A stretch of 64,000 bases of DNA from Gracilaria gracilis (GCA_030374805.1 JARGSG010000202.1:806001-870000); one strand, 5' to 3'. Shown: positions 10,990 through 22,530, counted from the stretch's first letter. Program-made: numbers and translations. The notes: generated from the sequence alone by a model not told the origin.

Positions 10990-13822
10990 TCTCCGTGTTA
11001 GTTTTGCCATAAAATATTCCTCCCTCACAGCTAGGTATATCTTCTCTCTCGATGGTACCCACAGCCCAATTGTCACACTTCGCCCAGAGTTTCCCGACAC
11101 ACACCTCGGATCTCCATCCACAAACCCATCGTTCTCAAACTCCTCGGCATGCTCCTTCTGTAGCGATTTCCAGGCTACCCCCAGTATTCCTTCAACAGCC
11201 CCAGGTAGATAATTTTCATACAAAGTAGAGAACAAAAGCTGTCTTTGCCCTCCACGTCCCAGAACCTCGTTCATAGTTTTCACCACACAGGCAATCCAGG
11301 CGTCCAGTCTCGCAAGGTACATCACCGTCCAATTCACGTACTGCCGTTCACCGTTACTTTGCCTCTCCACTGCGTATCCCATATACTCCACCAACACTGC
11401 CACCGCCATCCCATTCTTGAAGTACATATCTTCATCATCAACCTCCCATTGTGGCCCAACCGCACGAGACCCGGAATACGCAAGGTCTTCGAACCGGCTC
11501 GTTCTCCAGGTGCACAACTCATTCCCCCCGCCCTCCTCCTTTCCCATCAGCTTCTCGCGCGCCTCCCTCATCTGCTGCTTTAGCTCTTCCCATAGATCAG
11601 TTCCCTCAGTAGGTTTCGCACGTCTCGCAATCAAAACATATCCAAGGATGGAGAATACCTGGTCGCGAGCCGCCCGCTTCCGCACCCCAATCACATCGCT
11701 TAATTTCTGCTTCATCCGCTGCCTCAGACACTTGTCCGCACTCACATTATCCACACACTCCTGTTTCCTTCCCGCTTCTCGTATCGTCTCCCAAGTATCC
11801 CCCATTGTTTCCGTCTCCACCACGTACTTCAACAGCACATCACTTCCTCCCTCCGTTGATGGCGTATACGCGCTCATCTCATATGCCACTTGATACGTGC
11901 ACCGAGGTACCATCTCCTTCTCCCCAACCACAAATATGTTGCCCTCCCTACTTTCTCCTACCGTCGCACTCCTGTTCTTCCAGCTCCTACCAACGTTCTC
12001 CGTGTCAAAACAGAATTCTGACGCCTCCAACTTCGCATAGTGGAGAATCTTATCATATACAGCCCTTGCAAATCCGTAAAAACATTCTGGCACCTCTATT
12101 TCATGTTTTCGACGCCCTTTCACTTCCTTCCCACACCCTCTTCGCTTCCTACCCTTCACAGCCTCCCTTAAACTTTCAATCAACACATTTTGCTGCTTCA
12201 GCTCCTCCCTCACCCGTTCCAATTTTTTCTGCGTGAGCTTCAAACTCAGCATCATGGTATAGTGATCCTCCTTCATATTTCCCAGCTTCCCTTTCAACGA
12301 ATTCACCCTCTCAACTAGTGCAGACCTTGGCAACACGCGTAAGTTCTCTTCATCTCCTTCTGCTATACCTGTAGTTCCCATTTCCCTTGTTCCGTTCCTC
12401 TCTCCACGATCCCCAGAATCGTCGACTCCTGCTTCATGCACATCGTCCTCAATCCGAACGGCATTATGCCTCACACGTATCCTTCAGGCGTTTGTACCGC
12501 GGTTTCCACCAAGTTCCCTCCAGTTCTATGCCCGTTTCCGACAACGACATCTTCTCCTTCGAATACCCTCCCATCCACTGGTATATTGTCTCTCACATTC
12601 TCAGTCACTGGTCCACCACTGCTACGTCCTACAACTCTCCCGGGCAAATTGTCTCGGAGCCATTCCATCCTTTCCACATTGGCGTGGCTCCCCATTCCAT
12701 CGCCCACACGTCCAATTCGCCTCCCACTGCCCTCTGCGTTTCCATGCTCCCTCATATGCCTCATACCCTCCACTTCCTCTTCCTCCCGAATTGCAGTATG
12801 TCGCGGTCCACCAGTTCTTTCTTTGCCCACCATTCGATTCTTCCTAACATCAACCACAACCTCCATGCCCTCGTTCCTCGCCTCCTGAACGCCTCCTCCT
12901 ACTTCTCTTTCGCGACCCCTCCCCTCCCGAACGCCAACCCCAGCCACTCTCTCTCCCTCCTTCCCTCGAATACCACGGCTAACTATCCCACTAGTACTTC
13001 TTGCTATCTTCCTTCCCTCCCCCCCCCACTGCGACGCTCCCTCCCCTTCTCTATGACATCTCCACACTCGCCTTCTTCTACACCTTGCGTGGAGTCATCG
13101 CCCCTTCGCCGCCCACCTCTATCCCTACCGCCCCGTGCATCATCCCCCTGCCTTCCTCCCATCCCTCCCCTGCTTTCCCCTCCTCCATTTCCCATCTCAT
13201 GTGAAAGCGGAGTAGCTTGTGTTACCAAAGCACTTACCGTGCGCTTGGTTTGCTGGCTTCGCTCCGTTTGCTCGGTGCGCTCGGTTCGCTCGGTTCGCTC
13301 GGTTCGCTCGGTTCGCTCCAAAGGTCGGCGTCGATCACGTCTCCCCGTGTTCTTCCTACCTTTCCCACGTAATCCGCTTCGAGGAGGGGGCGAAGTACGC
13401 CCAATGCCGCCCTCGCCATTTTTCACATCGCCGCTTCGAGGCGCACGCGTAGTACTACCCAAACCATCCTCGCGACCCCGACCTACCACCTCTGCACACG
13501 TTCGCCCTTTTGACGCGCGCCCGCTTACATCCTCCGCATTCGCATTCGCACTTCTCGTTTTACGTTTCCCCATATGGAATCGGACGACGACGATGCGCCC
13601 GGCGGTGCGCTCTAGATGTTGTCGCCGCTCGCTGCAAGACGTGTTCGCCGCTCGACGTGATCGCAGGTTTCCCGTGAAACGTACACCTCCACTCGACGTG
13701 TGGTAGAAATATCGCAGCGTTTTAGTACTTTTCGGAATCACTTTCCGAAAATTGGGACGGAAATTTCCCTTCCTGTACGAAACCTCACTGCCAAAAACTG
13801 TTACACTTTCACATGATATCAC
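10858..13822 (-). pseudogene. Large basic/coiled-coil protein of the 30 kb element, function unknown
   Basis: A minus-strand gene can be followed from ATG 13822 to the stop at 10858 through two frame changes (near 13050 and 12480) and several stops between them. The N-terminal part is Arg/Gly/Glu-rich and includes an ERT tripeptide repeat. The better preserved C-terminal 538 residues (12474-10858) have a coiled coil (LVERVNSLKGKLGNMKEDHY, then LKLTQKKLERVREELKQQN) and a basic patch (GRKRRGCGKEVKGRRK). A globular part follows (WEELKQQMREAREKLMG; NWTVMYLARLDAWIACVV). I do not recognise a family. Convergent placement against the transposase and head-on placement against the methyltransferase suggest it is an element-encoded accessory protein, perhaps DNA-binding, but that is inference. 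Confidence 0.5.
13272..13316. repeat. 9-bp minisatellite coding an ERT repeat
   Basis: Five tandem copies of CTCGGTTCG (the first with one change, CTCGGTGCG). Because the unit is three codons long, read on the minus strand it encodes repeated Glu-Arg-Thr within the basic N-terminus of the coiled-coil gene. Confidence 0.85.
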
Positions 13823-14073
13823 ATGTACTCCGTATGTTCTATTCTATGTACTTGAACGTCAACCCACTCCCCCGAATCCTATCCGCATTTTGTTGACTTC
13901 ACTGGACGATAAAAGTGACGACACCAACTCACTTGGGGAATTTCTCGTCCTCTCCTGTGGAACACGAGAGTTAGAGAAAAAGCGTGATAAAATGTACACA
14001 ACTCGATTTTACACATACTACGGTACATCTTTCGGTTCTATAAGTCATAAATCAATTGAGCTCTATTTGACTA

Positions 14074-16094
14074 CTACAGGATTCGAAGACGTACACCATG
14101 TGTACTCCATTCCATAATCTGCAAACAACTCTCTCCCACTTCTACAACCCGAAGTGCCAGGACGGCGAGCATTCGGTATTCTCTTAATTGAAGTGGAGTT
14201 CGCCCAGTTCCTGGGGTTCGACTCACCGCCACATTGGCAGTCCGTCGCTGCTTCAAGCCATCCTCCACTGCATCCCTATCTTTATCCCCTTCCATATATT
14301 TTGGGTGGTTAATTGTTCCACCCAACGAAAAAGGAGCGGGGACAATCCATACAGGGATTGTAGGTACTTCTCGTATTCTTTCCGGAAGTTTCCGGAATAC
14401 CTCGCCTCGCAGGCTAACCTCCATCGCATAGGTTCGAGAACGTGCGGCCTTGGCTCCCAACAACTCTTCCCCATACTTCTTGTGTACCTCCTTTTTCTTC
14501 TTTAAGTCATGGTAGACTAGAGTTCCGTAAAAGAAACATATCTCTTCGTTCTTCATGAAACGGCGCGTGGTAAACACTCCCACTTCTGCGTCATGGTGAC
14601 GAATGGACGACTTCCCAATGCGACAACCACACATAGTGGCCTCCAGTGCCAACATCGCGTTCCAATCCAAGAGACCCATCTTCCCTTGCAACGTTTTCGG
14701 CCACTCATGCAGCGCTTTGGGCCTGACGATCATGGCCATGCCCTCCTTCTGCCATATTGATGCCAGGAAGTCTACAATATACGGTGGGAACTTCTGATAC
14801 TGTGAGAAGCCGGACGCAGCCTTCCATGATCGTGAAGGACGAGCGTTCCACTTGGGAAATAAGTACAACACTCGATTCACAGAGTTTCGGACCTCCTGCG
14901 TAGTTTGAATATCCGTCTCACTATCGTGCATGCACATCGCGAACTGAACAATGGCCGCGTGTCTAGCATGAGCAAAACATTCAGGGTCCAGCTCACAACC
15001 AATAAACTTCAGATGACGTTGTAGCTCCATGCATGCCATGGCAGTCGAGAAAGTTACCGCGAACAAGTCCACCACTGTATCACCTGGCTGCGAAAATCTG
15101 CTGATCAGCTCCTTCAACAACGCGCGAGGTTTTTGTTCCGACCTCACCTTTTGCAACATGTAGCCCCCGCCCTCCTTCTTTCTTTTCCATTGAAGAGTCT
15201 CCCCATTGGACATGGGCGGTACCTGGTCAAGAACACTGTAGTACCCTGGATACCTCGACTGCACGTAGTTGAAGTTCTCATAGTTCACCATTGCATGCTG
15301 CTGTGCATAAGCGAGGCCACTTCGAACACCATGTATTGCATACTCCATGGCAGGGAACAAGGAGCAGGACCTGCGTCCCGGGTTTCGCATGGGGTTGCTT
15401 TGCGACCGTATAAAATGAATCGGGACCTGGTCCACAACAAACGATCGCCTTGGAACCCCTTGCTCGTCCTTTGCTCCAATAAGGGAAAGCACCTTCGTCT
15501 ACTGGTTCACCTGTTCCAATGCACAGAAGATAACGAAGTGACCCCCCGGACGTAGCAGCCTTGATATAAGCTTTGCCGCCTTCTTCATATGCTCAGCGCT
15601 CAGCATATCGTACCAACGGTTCTCCCGGTTCTTATCGGCCCTTATGTTGTATGGTGAGTCCATAAGAACCAGTTGAGCTCTCCCCATTGGAGAGACTTCG
15701 TTGTTTCGCAGAGTCTCGTCCGTTTCCACCCTATCCTCGAACCCGCAATTTTCTATTCGAAAGTATTTCTCCTCCTGCACTTCACAACGTTGGGATGCCA
15801 TTCTATCGTCCAACGAGGAAATGGCAGGAGGAGGCTGTATGTCAGCGTCAGACGACTGTTCACCAACATCTTCATTTCCACTCTCATCCACTAAATCCAT
15901 ATCACTTCCGCCAGGTTTGTCCTAGGTTCGTCTCCCTCTCGCTTCGTCGACGCATAGTGATCACGGATGGCGAGACATGCGGTGAGAAGCTCATCCCCAG
16001 AACCAAACATTTTCCCAACCTTCATGTCGGATGTCTGAGGTGCCAGTGACGGTGACTTAGACCTGAATGTGGTTGCGGCAGCCATTTTAAACAA
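14074..16094 (-). pseudogene. DNA N6-adenine/N4-cytosine methyltransferase fused to SET domain
   Basis: The N-terminus starts at ATG 16094 or 16085 and shifts frame near 15910. The main frame, from MDLVDESG at 15900, reads to the stop at 14074 with one in-frame TAG (15501-15499). Domain one is a beta-type N6/N4 DNA methyltransferase (PF01555-like): motif IV VLMDSPYN (about 15660), then LISRLLRPGGHFVIFCALEQ, a linker with long inserts, then QKPRALLKELISRFSQPGDT and the SAM-binding motif as DLFAVTFSTAMA with FIGCELDPECFAHA (about 15000). Domain two (about 14660-14110) looks like a SET protein-lysine methyltransferase: EVGVFTTRRFMKNEEICFFYG, then GGTINHPKYMEGD and ALRVVEVGESCLQ. Family motif I is normally F-x-G; here V replaces G, which together with the TAG and frameshift suggests loss of activity. 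Fusion of DNA- and histone-modifying domains in one transposon gene is unusual. SET assignment is less certain than the methyltransferase. Confidence 0.7.
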
Positions 16095-16462
16095 TAACGG
16101 GGGGCTGTATTATGATTACGGAAGGAGAACGGGAGCGGTCGTGAGAAAACAGATGATTGACGTCGGCAGCGGACGGCGAGGGCGAGCGGACGGAAGCTGA
16201 CGAGAGACGGCAGCGAACGAGAGATGAGTACGGATGGTAGACGGGAGCGGACGGCAGACGGCTGCGGAATTAGCGATGTAGAGGAGGAGTTCAAACGCCA
16301 AAAAGGTACCAAAACTCTAAAGTAGAGGAGCAGAAGGGAATTGGGCGATGTTAGGGGGGCTTATGCCATGATAAACAGTTATAAGAGAAGGCATGGATGG
16401 GAGGGGGGGTGCGTTAACTCCTAGATATGGAAGTATAGGCGAAGTTATAACTTACGGCTCTC
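16095..16462. other. Upstream region of the methyltransferase gene
   Basis: I see no gene. The first 200 bases are a purine-rich, low-complexity run of GACGGGAGCGGACGG-like units on the plus strand, which would lie in the promoter or 5' leader of the minus-strand methyltransferase. Confidence 0.4.
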
Positions 16463-16577
16463 TGGACAGCGGTCCGTGGTGCAGTGGCGCTCCATCACGG
16501 CTCTGATGAAGTGACACTCGAGGCGGTCCGCTTTCCATGCGCCGTGGGAGAAAAAGTAAAACAAAATTTAATTTTTC

Positions 16578-16651
16578 GGACAGTGGTCCGGGGTGGAGTG
16601 GCGCTTCATCACGGCACTGATGAAGCGCCACTCCACCCCGGACCGCTGTAC
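16578..16651. repeat. Long hairpin, left block
   Basis: The left arm 16578-16611 and right arm 16618-16651 pair at 32 of 34 positions around a 6-base loop, CGGCAC. It is the inverted counterpart of the hairpin at 17701-17782. Confidence 0.85.
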
Positions 16652-17124
16652 ACGCGCCGTGGCTGATGAAGCTGGAAGACACCTCGGACCGCTGTCCACG
16701 CGTAAAAAAAATAATTTCCACCTGGACAGCGGCCCCCTCGCGACTGGCGCTTGTTTGTAATGTGACGCTGCGTGTACTTAAGCACCCTTGCTCTCCTGCC
16801 AACTGCCTCGGTAAGCACAACGCTCTGTACTTCCCCGTTACGGTTTCCGGGGATCTCTTCTTCTCCTGTCACAACCAAGTGATCTTCTCGTTTGTGACAG
16901 AAGAAAAAAATATCGCCGGAAACTGTATAAGGGAGGTGCTCTTTCCGTCCTTGTTCTGTTGCGCGGACGTAGTGGCACACAAGGTACGTTCGACAATTTT
17001 GTTCGTTTTCTGTGAATCGTAGTAACTGGCGTACTCTTCTATTTTCCATGCTCTTGCGTATTCAAGCCAGAGTCGCCGGACACAGTGTATGCCACTTCTG
17101 CATTCCTGCTTTACTGAGAACATT

Positions 17125-17343
17125 CGGAAGTGCTTGAGCTGGCCGTGATGGTCGAGTACGATTATTTGAGTTGTTCAACTCATGTAATCGGCTTTGGCTT
17201 TGACAGCCAGCTCAATCACTGCTGGACTGTGGTTATTCATTAGACGGACTAGATTAGACTGCGTTAGGTCGAACTATCGGAAGTGGTTGAGCTACCGGTG
17301 ATGGTGGACTGCGATTACATGAGTTGTTCAACTCATATAATCG
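17125..17343. repeat. Two 66-bp direct repeats each holding a palindrome
   Basis: Copies at 17125-17190 and 17278-17343 agree at about 56 of 66 positions. Each ends in a palindrome centred on GAGTTGTTCAACTC with 14-base arms. The palindrome is better conserved between the copies than the rest, suggesting the palindrome itself may matter, for example as a binding site. Confidence 0.8.
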
Positions 17344-17700
17344 TGTTTAGCCATGACTGATATTTCAATCACTGAAGAAGAATAGTCCCCAATATAGTCA
17401 CTAGAAAAATGTCGTTACCAGTAATGAGTTCTTCTTCTCCGACAACCACATAATGCTCGTGGTGGTTGCAAAGGGGGTATTCATTATCGGTCACGACCTC
17501 GGGCGCTACAGTAAAATCTAATCATATAAAGTTAGAGAAGGTAGTCGGTAGAACTACCTTCTTCGATTTAATAGGATGTACCCTTACGTCCTCTCGTCAT
17601 TATAAGAAGATGCAGGGCTTTAAATATTCATAAAACAATCATAAGTGAAAACCGTCGTCGACAGCGGTCCGAGGTGTCGTCCAGCTTCATCAGCCACGGC

Positions 17701-17782
17701 GCGTGGACAGCGGTCCGGGGTGGAGTGGCGCTTCATCAGGGCACTGATGAAGCGCCACTCTACCCCGGACCGCTGTCCACGC
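17701..17782. repeat. Near-perfect 39-bp-arm hairpin
   Basis: The arms 17701-17739 and 17744-17782 are complementary at 38 of 39 positions around the 4-base loop GGCA. If transcribed, either strand would fold into a long stem. Confidence 0.9.
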
Positions 17783-18021
17783 AGAAAACTTAACGGACGC
17801 AATTCATTTTTTTACTTCAAAACTGGGTGCCTTTATTCTATAGCTATGCGTACGTAGTAGTTATGAAGATCATTTAACTTTCAAAATAGAGCGATAGGAA
17901 ATTATAAAACGTGAAATACGGAACCCCTTGAGTTAAATTCCATATTGAGCAGGCGCTGTGTTCGGTCAGGAAGTGAAGGCAACGAACGTGATTGAGAAGA
18001 GAACGTCCACTATAAATTCTC

Positions 18022-21000
18022 GTGAGCATTCTCGACGGTCGTAATCCGCGTTTCGAATTGTTTAAACCCTTTGTATCCAACATGGTGCCTCTGAACCATA
18101 AAAGGGGGCGGGAGTCAGCGCGATCGAAGAGGAACAGTGAGGGGTCAGAAATGGCGCCGTTTACGCGAGGAAGAGGAAAGGCGAAGGTCTCCACGCCTCG
18201 TAGGGCGAAATCGCGTTACGAGCGGGGCACACCGCGCGCGATGAGGAAGAAGACGATTACTCCCGCGCCACATAAGGTAAAAGGTGGCGACTCTGTATCT
18301 TTGTTCATCAGCCTTGGAAAGGACAAGAACAGGGTTGAAGTTGGTACTGCGGAAGTACGTGGCGTGGGGCCTGCTGGTGGTACCGTGAAGGGATTCTGCC
18401 GTTCGATGCATGGCCATCTTCTTAGCGCCACTGCCTTAGAGGGTGAGGATTTGGTGGTTATCTGAAGGACGAATATTTCAAATCATCTAGACGCGAAGTA
18501 CCCTTACCATTTCCAAGGTTCGGAGGAACCCCCGAGTAAGCTCGCCGAATTGTTATCGGCTGGGTTGTATGCCAGGGATACGTCGATGATGGCCTCAATT
18601 GAGATTCCGCAGAGTCCCACTTCGCACCCCACTCCGCACCCTGGGGCCGGGAAGTCGTCCACCTCTCAGCCTGAGAGTGAAGATGTTGAGGAGGTCAAGG
18701 AATCGGCTGAGCAGTCTTCTAAAACCGCCAAAATCCAGTCTCCACCAACGAGTGGAGGAGGACGAAGAGGTTCGAAAGGGATGAAAAAACCGGTGGGAGC
18801 AATTGAGAGGGTTAACATCGTGGATGACTCCGATGACGATGTTGTGGAGGTTATTGGGACTACTAAGGCTTCCCTGAGTGGAGCTGAGGGGGATTTGTTC
18901 GATGAAGGAGATAAAGTTCCGTCGGATGAGGTGGACACCACGCTGCCGCTACCGAAGATATCCCTCGCCGACTATGTTCAGCAGCGGTTGACGACGGATA
19001 TCGAGATGATTGAAATCCCGAAGAAGACGGTTCGCAGTTTGAACTTGGCGCACAAGGAGGCCACGAAGATGAAGTGCCGCAACTTTGGTTGGCTTCCCTC
19101 CGCCGGTTCGATTGCCGTTACGCTTGTAGGCTATTTGGATGCGAGTGACATCGTTGATGGGAGACTTGTGCTGCCTGTAACACTTATAGACGAATATCAC
19201 CGATTTCTTGTGTTACAGGACCTGCGTGAGGAAGGAGGGAAATGAGAGATATAGTGAAGTCTTTGGATGTTGTGTTATGGACGAAGAAGGATGGTAATCC
19301 AATGATCATGAATGAAGTGCTAGGACTTGGCAATCTCCTGAACGAGATGAACTCCAATGTTCTGAAGATGTCTTTCGCAGACAAGCTTCTCAGATTGGAG
19401 GAAAGGGGGTGTCTGTCTTGGAATATCTCGGGAAGCAAACAGTCAAAATGGAGCTCGCGGGAGCAAAGCGTTTCTGGGACTGGATGGTGTCTAGGAGGGT
19501 GTAGACTGCAGGTAACAAGCTGGAACAACACTTTAAAGTAGCGCTGCGAAGTTCAGAGAAGGAGGAAGTTGTAGAGGAGGTTATTGAAGAGGTTGTAGAA
19601 CCGGAGGGGACGGCCAGGGCTCCATCTGCTGAGGTGGAGAACGATCCCATGGTGGTGGAAAGCCATGAACCGAAACCACCGGTGTCAAGACGTAGCACAA
19701 TACGTAAGGTGGTTCCGGGTCGCTTGAGAGAAAAGGACGTTGGACGGGTTGTGGGGAAGAAGAGGAAAACGAGGAAGAGAACTTCTGTGGTGCTTACGGA
19801 CGACGAGGATGAAGATGATGTGCAACCTGCCCTGAAGCGAAGAAGGGAGGGTACGGTGAACACATCTTCTGCGGACATACCTTTGGATGTTGTTAACCTG
19901 TTCAGGAAAATGGGGAGGACTGCATTGAAGAAGTTCTTTAAGAAGCAGAAAATCAATGTGATGTCGTCCAGGGAGGGCGAGGAGGAGAGTGATAGTAGTG
20001 AGAAGGATAGTGGATTTGTTGGGGATGAACCGGGGGGGAAGGTGAAGGAGGAATGCGTAGCTTTGAGGATAACAATCCGGATGTCCTCCCGAAGGGGATG
20101 AAGACAGCTTAAGAGTACACCGGAGGATCAGATATGTCGTGGACGAATATGGTGAGTGCACTACCGAGTGAGTCGCCGGGAGGGAAGAATGCTGTGAAAC
20201 ACGAGCACCCGTGGATGGATATGCTTCACCTACAAAAGCAGCATAGGGCGGGGTGTTTGACGGTGGAGGATTTGAGAGCCGTGCATCACGCGGTGTACTG
20301 GCATGCAGCCCGGAATGTGCACAAGGAACTGGGGACTACAAAGGAACCAGTTCCTGGGGTGAAGTTGCCGTTGAAGGGAAAGCCGAAAGGGGAGGAAGAG
20401 GCTTTTTGAATGGCGGCGATGGAGAGGGATGACCTCGCGCGAGAGTATTTTGCAGCGAAGAGAATGGAGTTGATGGAGAGAGAATTCTGTGTGCTGGAGG
20501 AATTTGGAAGTGACGAAGGCATGTCAGATGAGGCGAAGAAGAGGGGGGTGGTTTTGGATGAAGATGTGACAGAAAGTATGTTGGAGTTCTTTCACAAGGA
20601 TTTCTTGGAACAGCCGGACCTCAAGTTCGAGTAGAACCGCAAGAGATGGAACCCTATCATCAATGCTGGAGATGGGAAGGACGCGGGGGATAGGATGCAG
20701 GGCATTGGGCGATACATTACCAAGAAGAAGGGGATTGTGGATTACATGGAATCGGATGAGAAGAATGTGATAATGGTGAGAAAGAGGGCGTTGTTGGATG
20801 CTAGGTTTTGGCAGATAGCAGCCGCTCTTCGTCTGTGTAAAAACAGTAGGCCGAAGAAGAGGATGTATGCGCCGGAAACAGGAGGACGTTTGTTGTGTAC
20901 GGGGGAGGGATGCCCGAGGCAGGTGTTGCACACCGATTTCCGAGGGTTGACGAATGTGGAGAAGGACAATGGAGAGATTCCAGGATTCTTCATGATGGCC

Positions 21001-21492
21001 TCCGGGCGGAGCTCTTTTATGATATGGGTATGTGAGAGGTCACATAATATGTATGTGAAGGACGACAAGAGTTTGAAGAGGCTGTCTCGTACGATGGTTG
21101 TGAAGAAGTTCAGGGTTCCACCGTACTCCATGTTGATTGGAAGGGGAGATGTGTTTCATGCTGGAGCTGGGTACATGGATGCGCTGGTGAAAGAGAATTG
21201 TCTACGGTATCATATTTACTTTGTGCCCGAGGGATACAAGCTCCCTGATGCGGTGCACAGGCAGCCTGCTTTTCGGCCCAAATTCTTAGATGAGGAATTT
21301 AGACCCGGGGAAGACCCGAACGACCAGCTGGACGATGAGGAAAGTTCTGTGAGCAACTTTGAAATGGAGGAAGAGGAAGTTGGAGAGAAGGATTACGAAG
21401 AGGAAGATGACGAGGTACAAGGCCACAAGGCTGATAACACGGATGGGGACTACGAAAAGGGACCGATGATAATTGATTATGAGGAGGACTAG
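18022..21492 (+). pseudogene. Element protein with C-terminal 2-oxoglutarate/Fe(II) dioxygenase-like domain
   Basis: One degraded gene can be read from ATG 18022 to the TAG ending at 21492. In-frame stops lie at 18463 (TGA), 20407 (TGA) and 20632 (TAG), with further stops near 19502 and 20110, and frame changes near 19242, 19420 and 20050. The N-terminal half is basic, then acidic and Ser/Pro-rich, typical of a nuclear protein (basic run KKRKTRKR at about 19763). The C-terminal part (20695-21492, 265 residues) carries a double-stranded beta-helix signature: HxD in VLHTDFRG (about 20925), FFMMASGRSSFMIWV, then IGRGDVFHAGAGY with the distal His (about 21150), and RYHIYFVP with the 2OG-binding Arg (about 21207). 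An acidic tail follows. 2OG dioxygenases hydroxylate or oxidise DNA bases, lysines or other substrates. Linkage with a DNA methyltransferase makes a nucleic-acid or chromatin substrate attractive, but that is inference. Confidence 0.6.
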
Positions 21493-21696
21493 AGAAAACA
21501 TGTAGGGCGTGTAGTGTTATGTGTGTGAGAGTGAGGTGACTTGAACTAGTACTGAGAAATGAACGAATGTTTTGATATAATATGAGCATAAAAGGATTGT
21601 TGAAGAAAGAAAATGAGTTACAAAGCGTGGGGTAAGGAGAGAGAGTATTGTGCGTAGATATCCTTTTTAACAAATGAGACCAAAGTAGTACTGGTA

Positions 21697-22530
21697 CTAA
21701 AAGAGAATGTCTTTTCTAAGGACATTGACATAGTTGGTGTGAAAAGGGGCAGGGTCAGCCAAGCCCGCTCTCTTGGTATCCTCGGAGGAAAGGTAGAAGT
21801 AAGCATTTCCGAATTCGTACTCAGAGAATGAGGGGTGGAAGGAGGTAAGAATGCTGCCGTAGGCGAGGGGGGATTGTACTGTGGAGGGGATATTGTAGGA
21901 GATAGCTGTGTTGGAGAAGACTATGCCGAGTAGTTCCTTCATTATCGTTGAGACTATGGTATTGTAGCGAATGGCCACGTCATGCATGGTAATGAAGCCG
22001 TGGGAGGAACCAACTAGGTTGAATGAAGAGATCCAAACGAGCTTTTAGTAGTAGGATTTAGAGAGGGCGTCTTTGTCAACGATATTGCAAGTGTGACCTG
22101 CGTTAAAGAAGCGTTGTGCTAGTGTGAAACCCCATTTTCCGGTGATAGTTGTGAGGCCGTTGGGAGTTAGAGGGGTGACGCCATCCTGTGGAGGTGCAGC
22201 GAGAGTGGGTACGTCGATGTAAAGAACTGCTCGTGTTGTGTCATGAAGACCATGTTTTGAAAGAATGGGAAGAATGTGGCCGTTCTGAATGAAGATCAAG
22301 TCTTGTCTGCGAGATGGAGGGCAGGAGCGAATTACTGTTTCCAACAAGTTGCTCCTATCGCAGAAGAAAATGGGACCTTGCGGAATTATGTCTGCTGCTA
22401 TGAAATCTTGGAGTGAGAGAATGGTATCTTGAGGGGTACCGCGGTCGTAAAGCATGGAGCCAATGCGGCCTCTGCATACAACAACAGCTGGGGTGTGGGA
22501 GGAGCGGAGAGAAGAGGAAGGCGAGGTCAT
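21697..22530 (-). pseudogene. Ketopantoate-reductase-like/Rossmann protein with one nonsense codon
   Basis: A minus-strand gene starts with ATG 22530 and reads to the stop at 21697 with a single in-frame TAA at 22047-22045. The first strand ends in AVVVCRGRIGSMLYDRG, a Gly-rich Rossmann-like dinucleotide-binding turn. Further pieces resemble 2-dehydropantoate 2-reductase-like proteins found in algae and plants: FFCDRSNLLETVI, RQDLIFIQNGHILPILSKHGL, LTTITGKWGFTLAQRFF, and after the stop KLVWISSFNLVGSSHGFITM. In the ketopantoate-reductase family the residue before K-L-x-W is commonly acidic, so the TAA probably replaced a conserved Glu codon. It is tail-to-tail with the dioxygenase gene. It may be captured host cargo or an older neighbour. 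Substrate unknown. Confidence 0.5.

Larger units (their letters stand above)
16463..17783. mobile_element. Palindrome-rich foldback element (non-autonomous)
   Basis: Two blocks, about 16575-16702 and 17657-17783, are inverted copies of one another about 1 kb apart. Each is itself built of hairpins with CAGCGGTCC and GCGCTTCATCA in the arms. A third, decayed hairpin copy lies at 16463-16555. The DNA between holds another hairpin (arms 16841-16874 and 16891-16925) and a duplicated palindrome (17125-17343), but no convincing gene. The structure fits a foldback/Galileo-like or other nested palindromic non-autonomous transposon. Exact ends and a target duplication were not resolved. Confidence 0.6.

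Noticed and set aside
16463..17783. CRISPR-like array
   Set aside because: Repeats are palindromes in inverted order with no regular unique spacers, and the DNA is eukaryotic.
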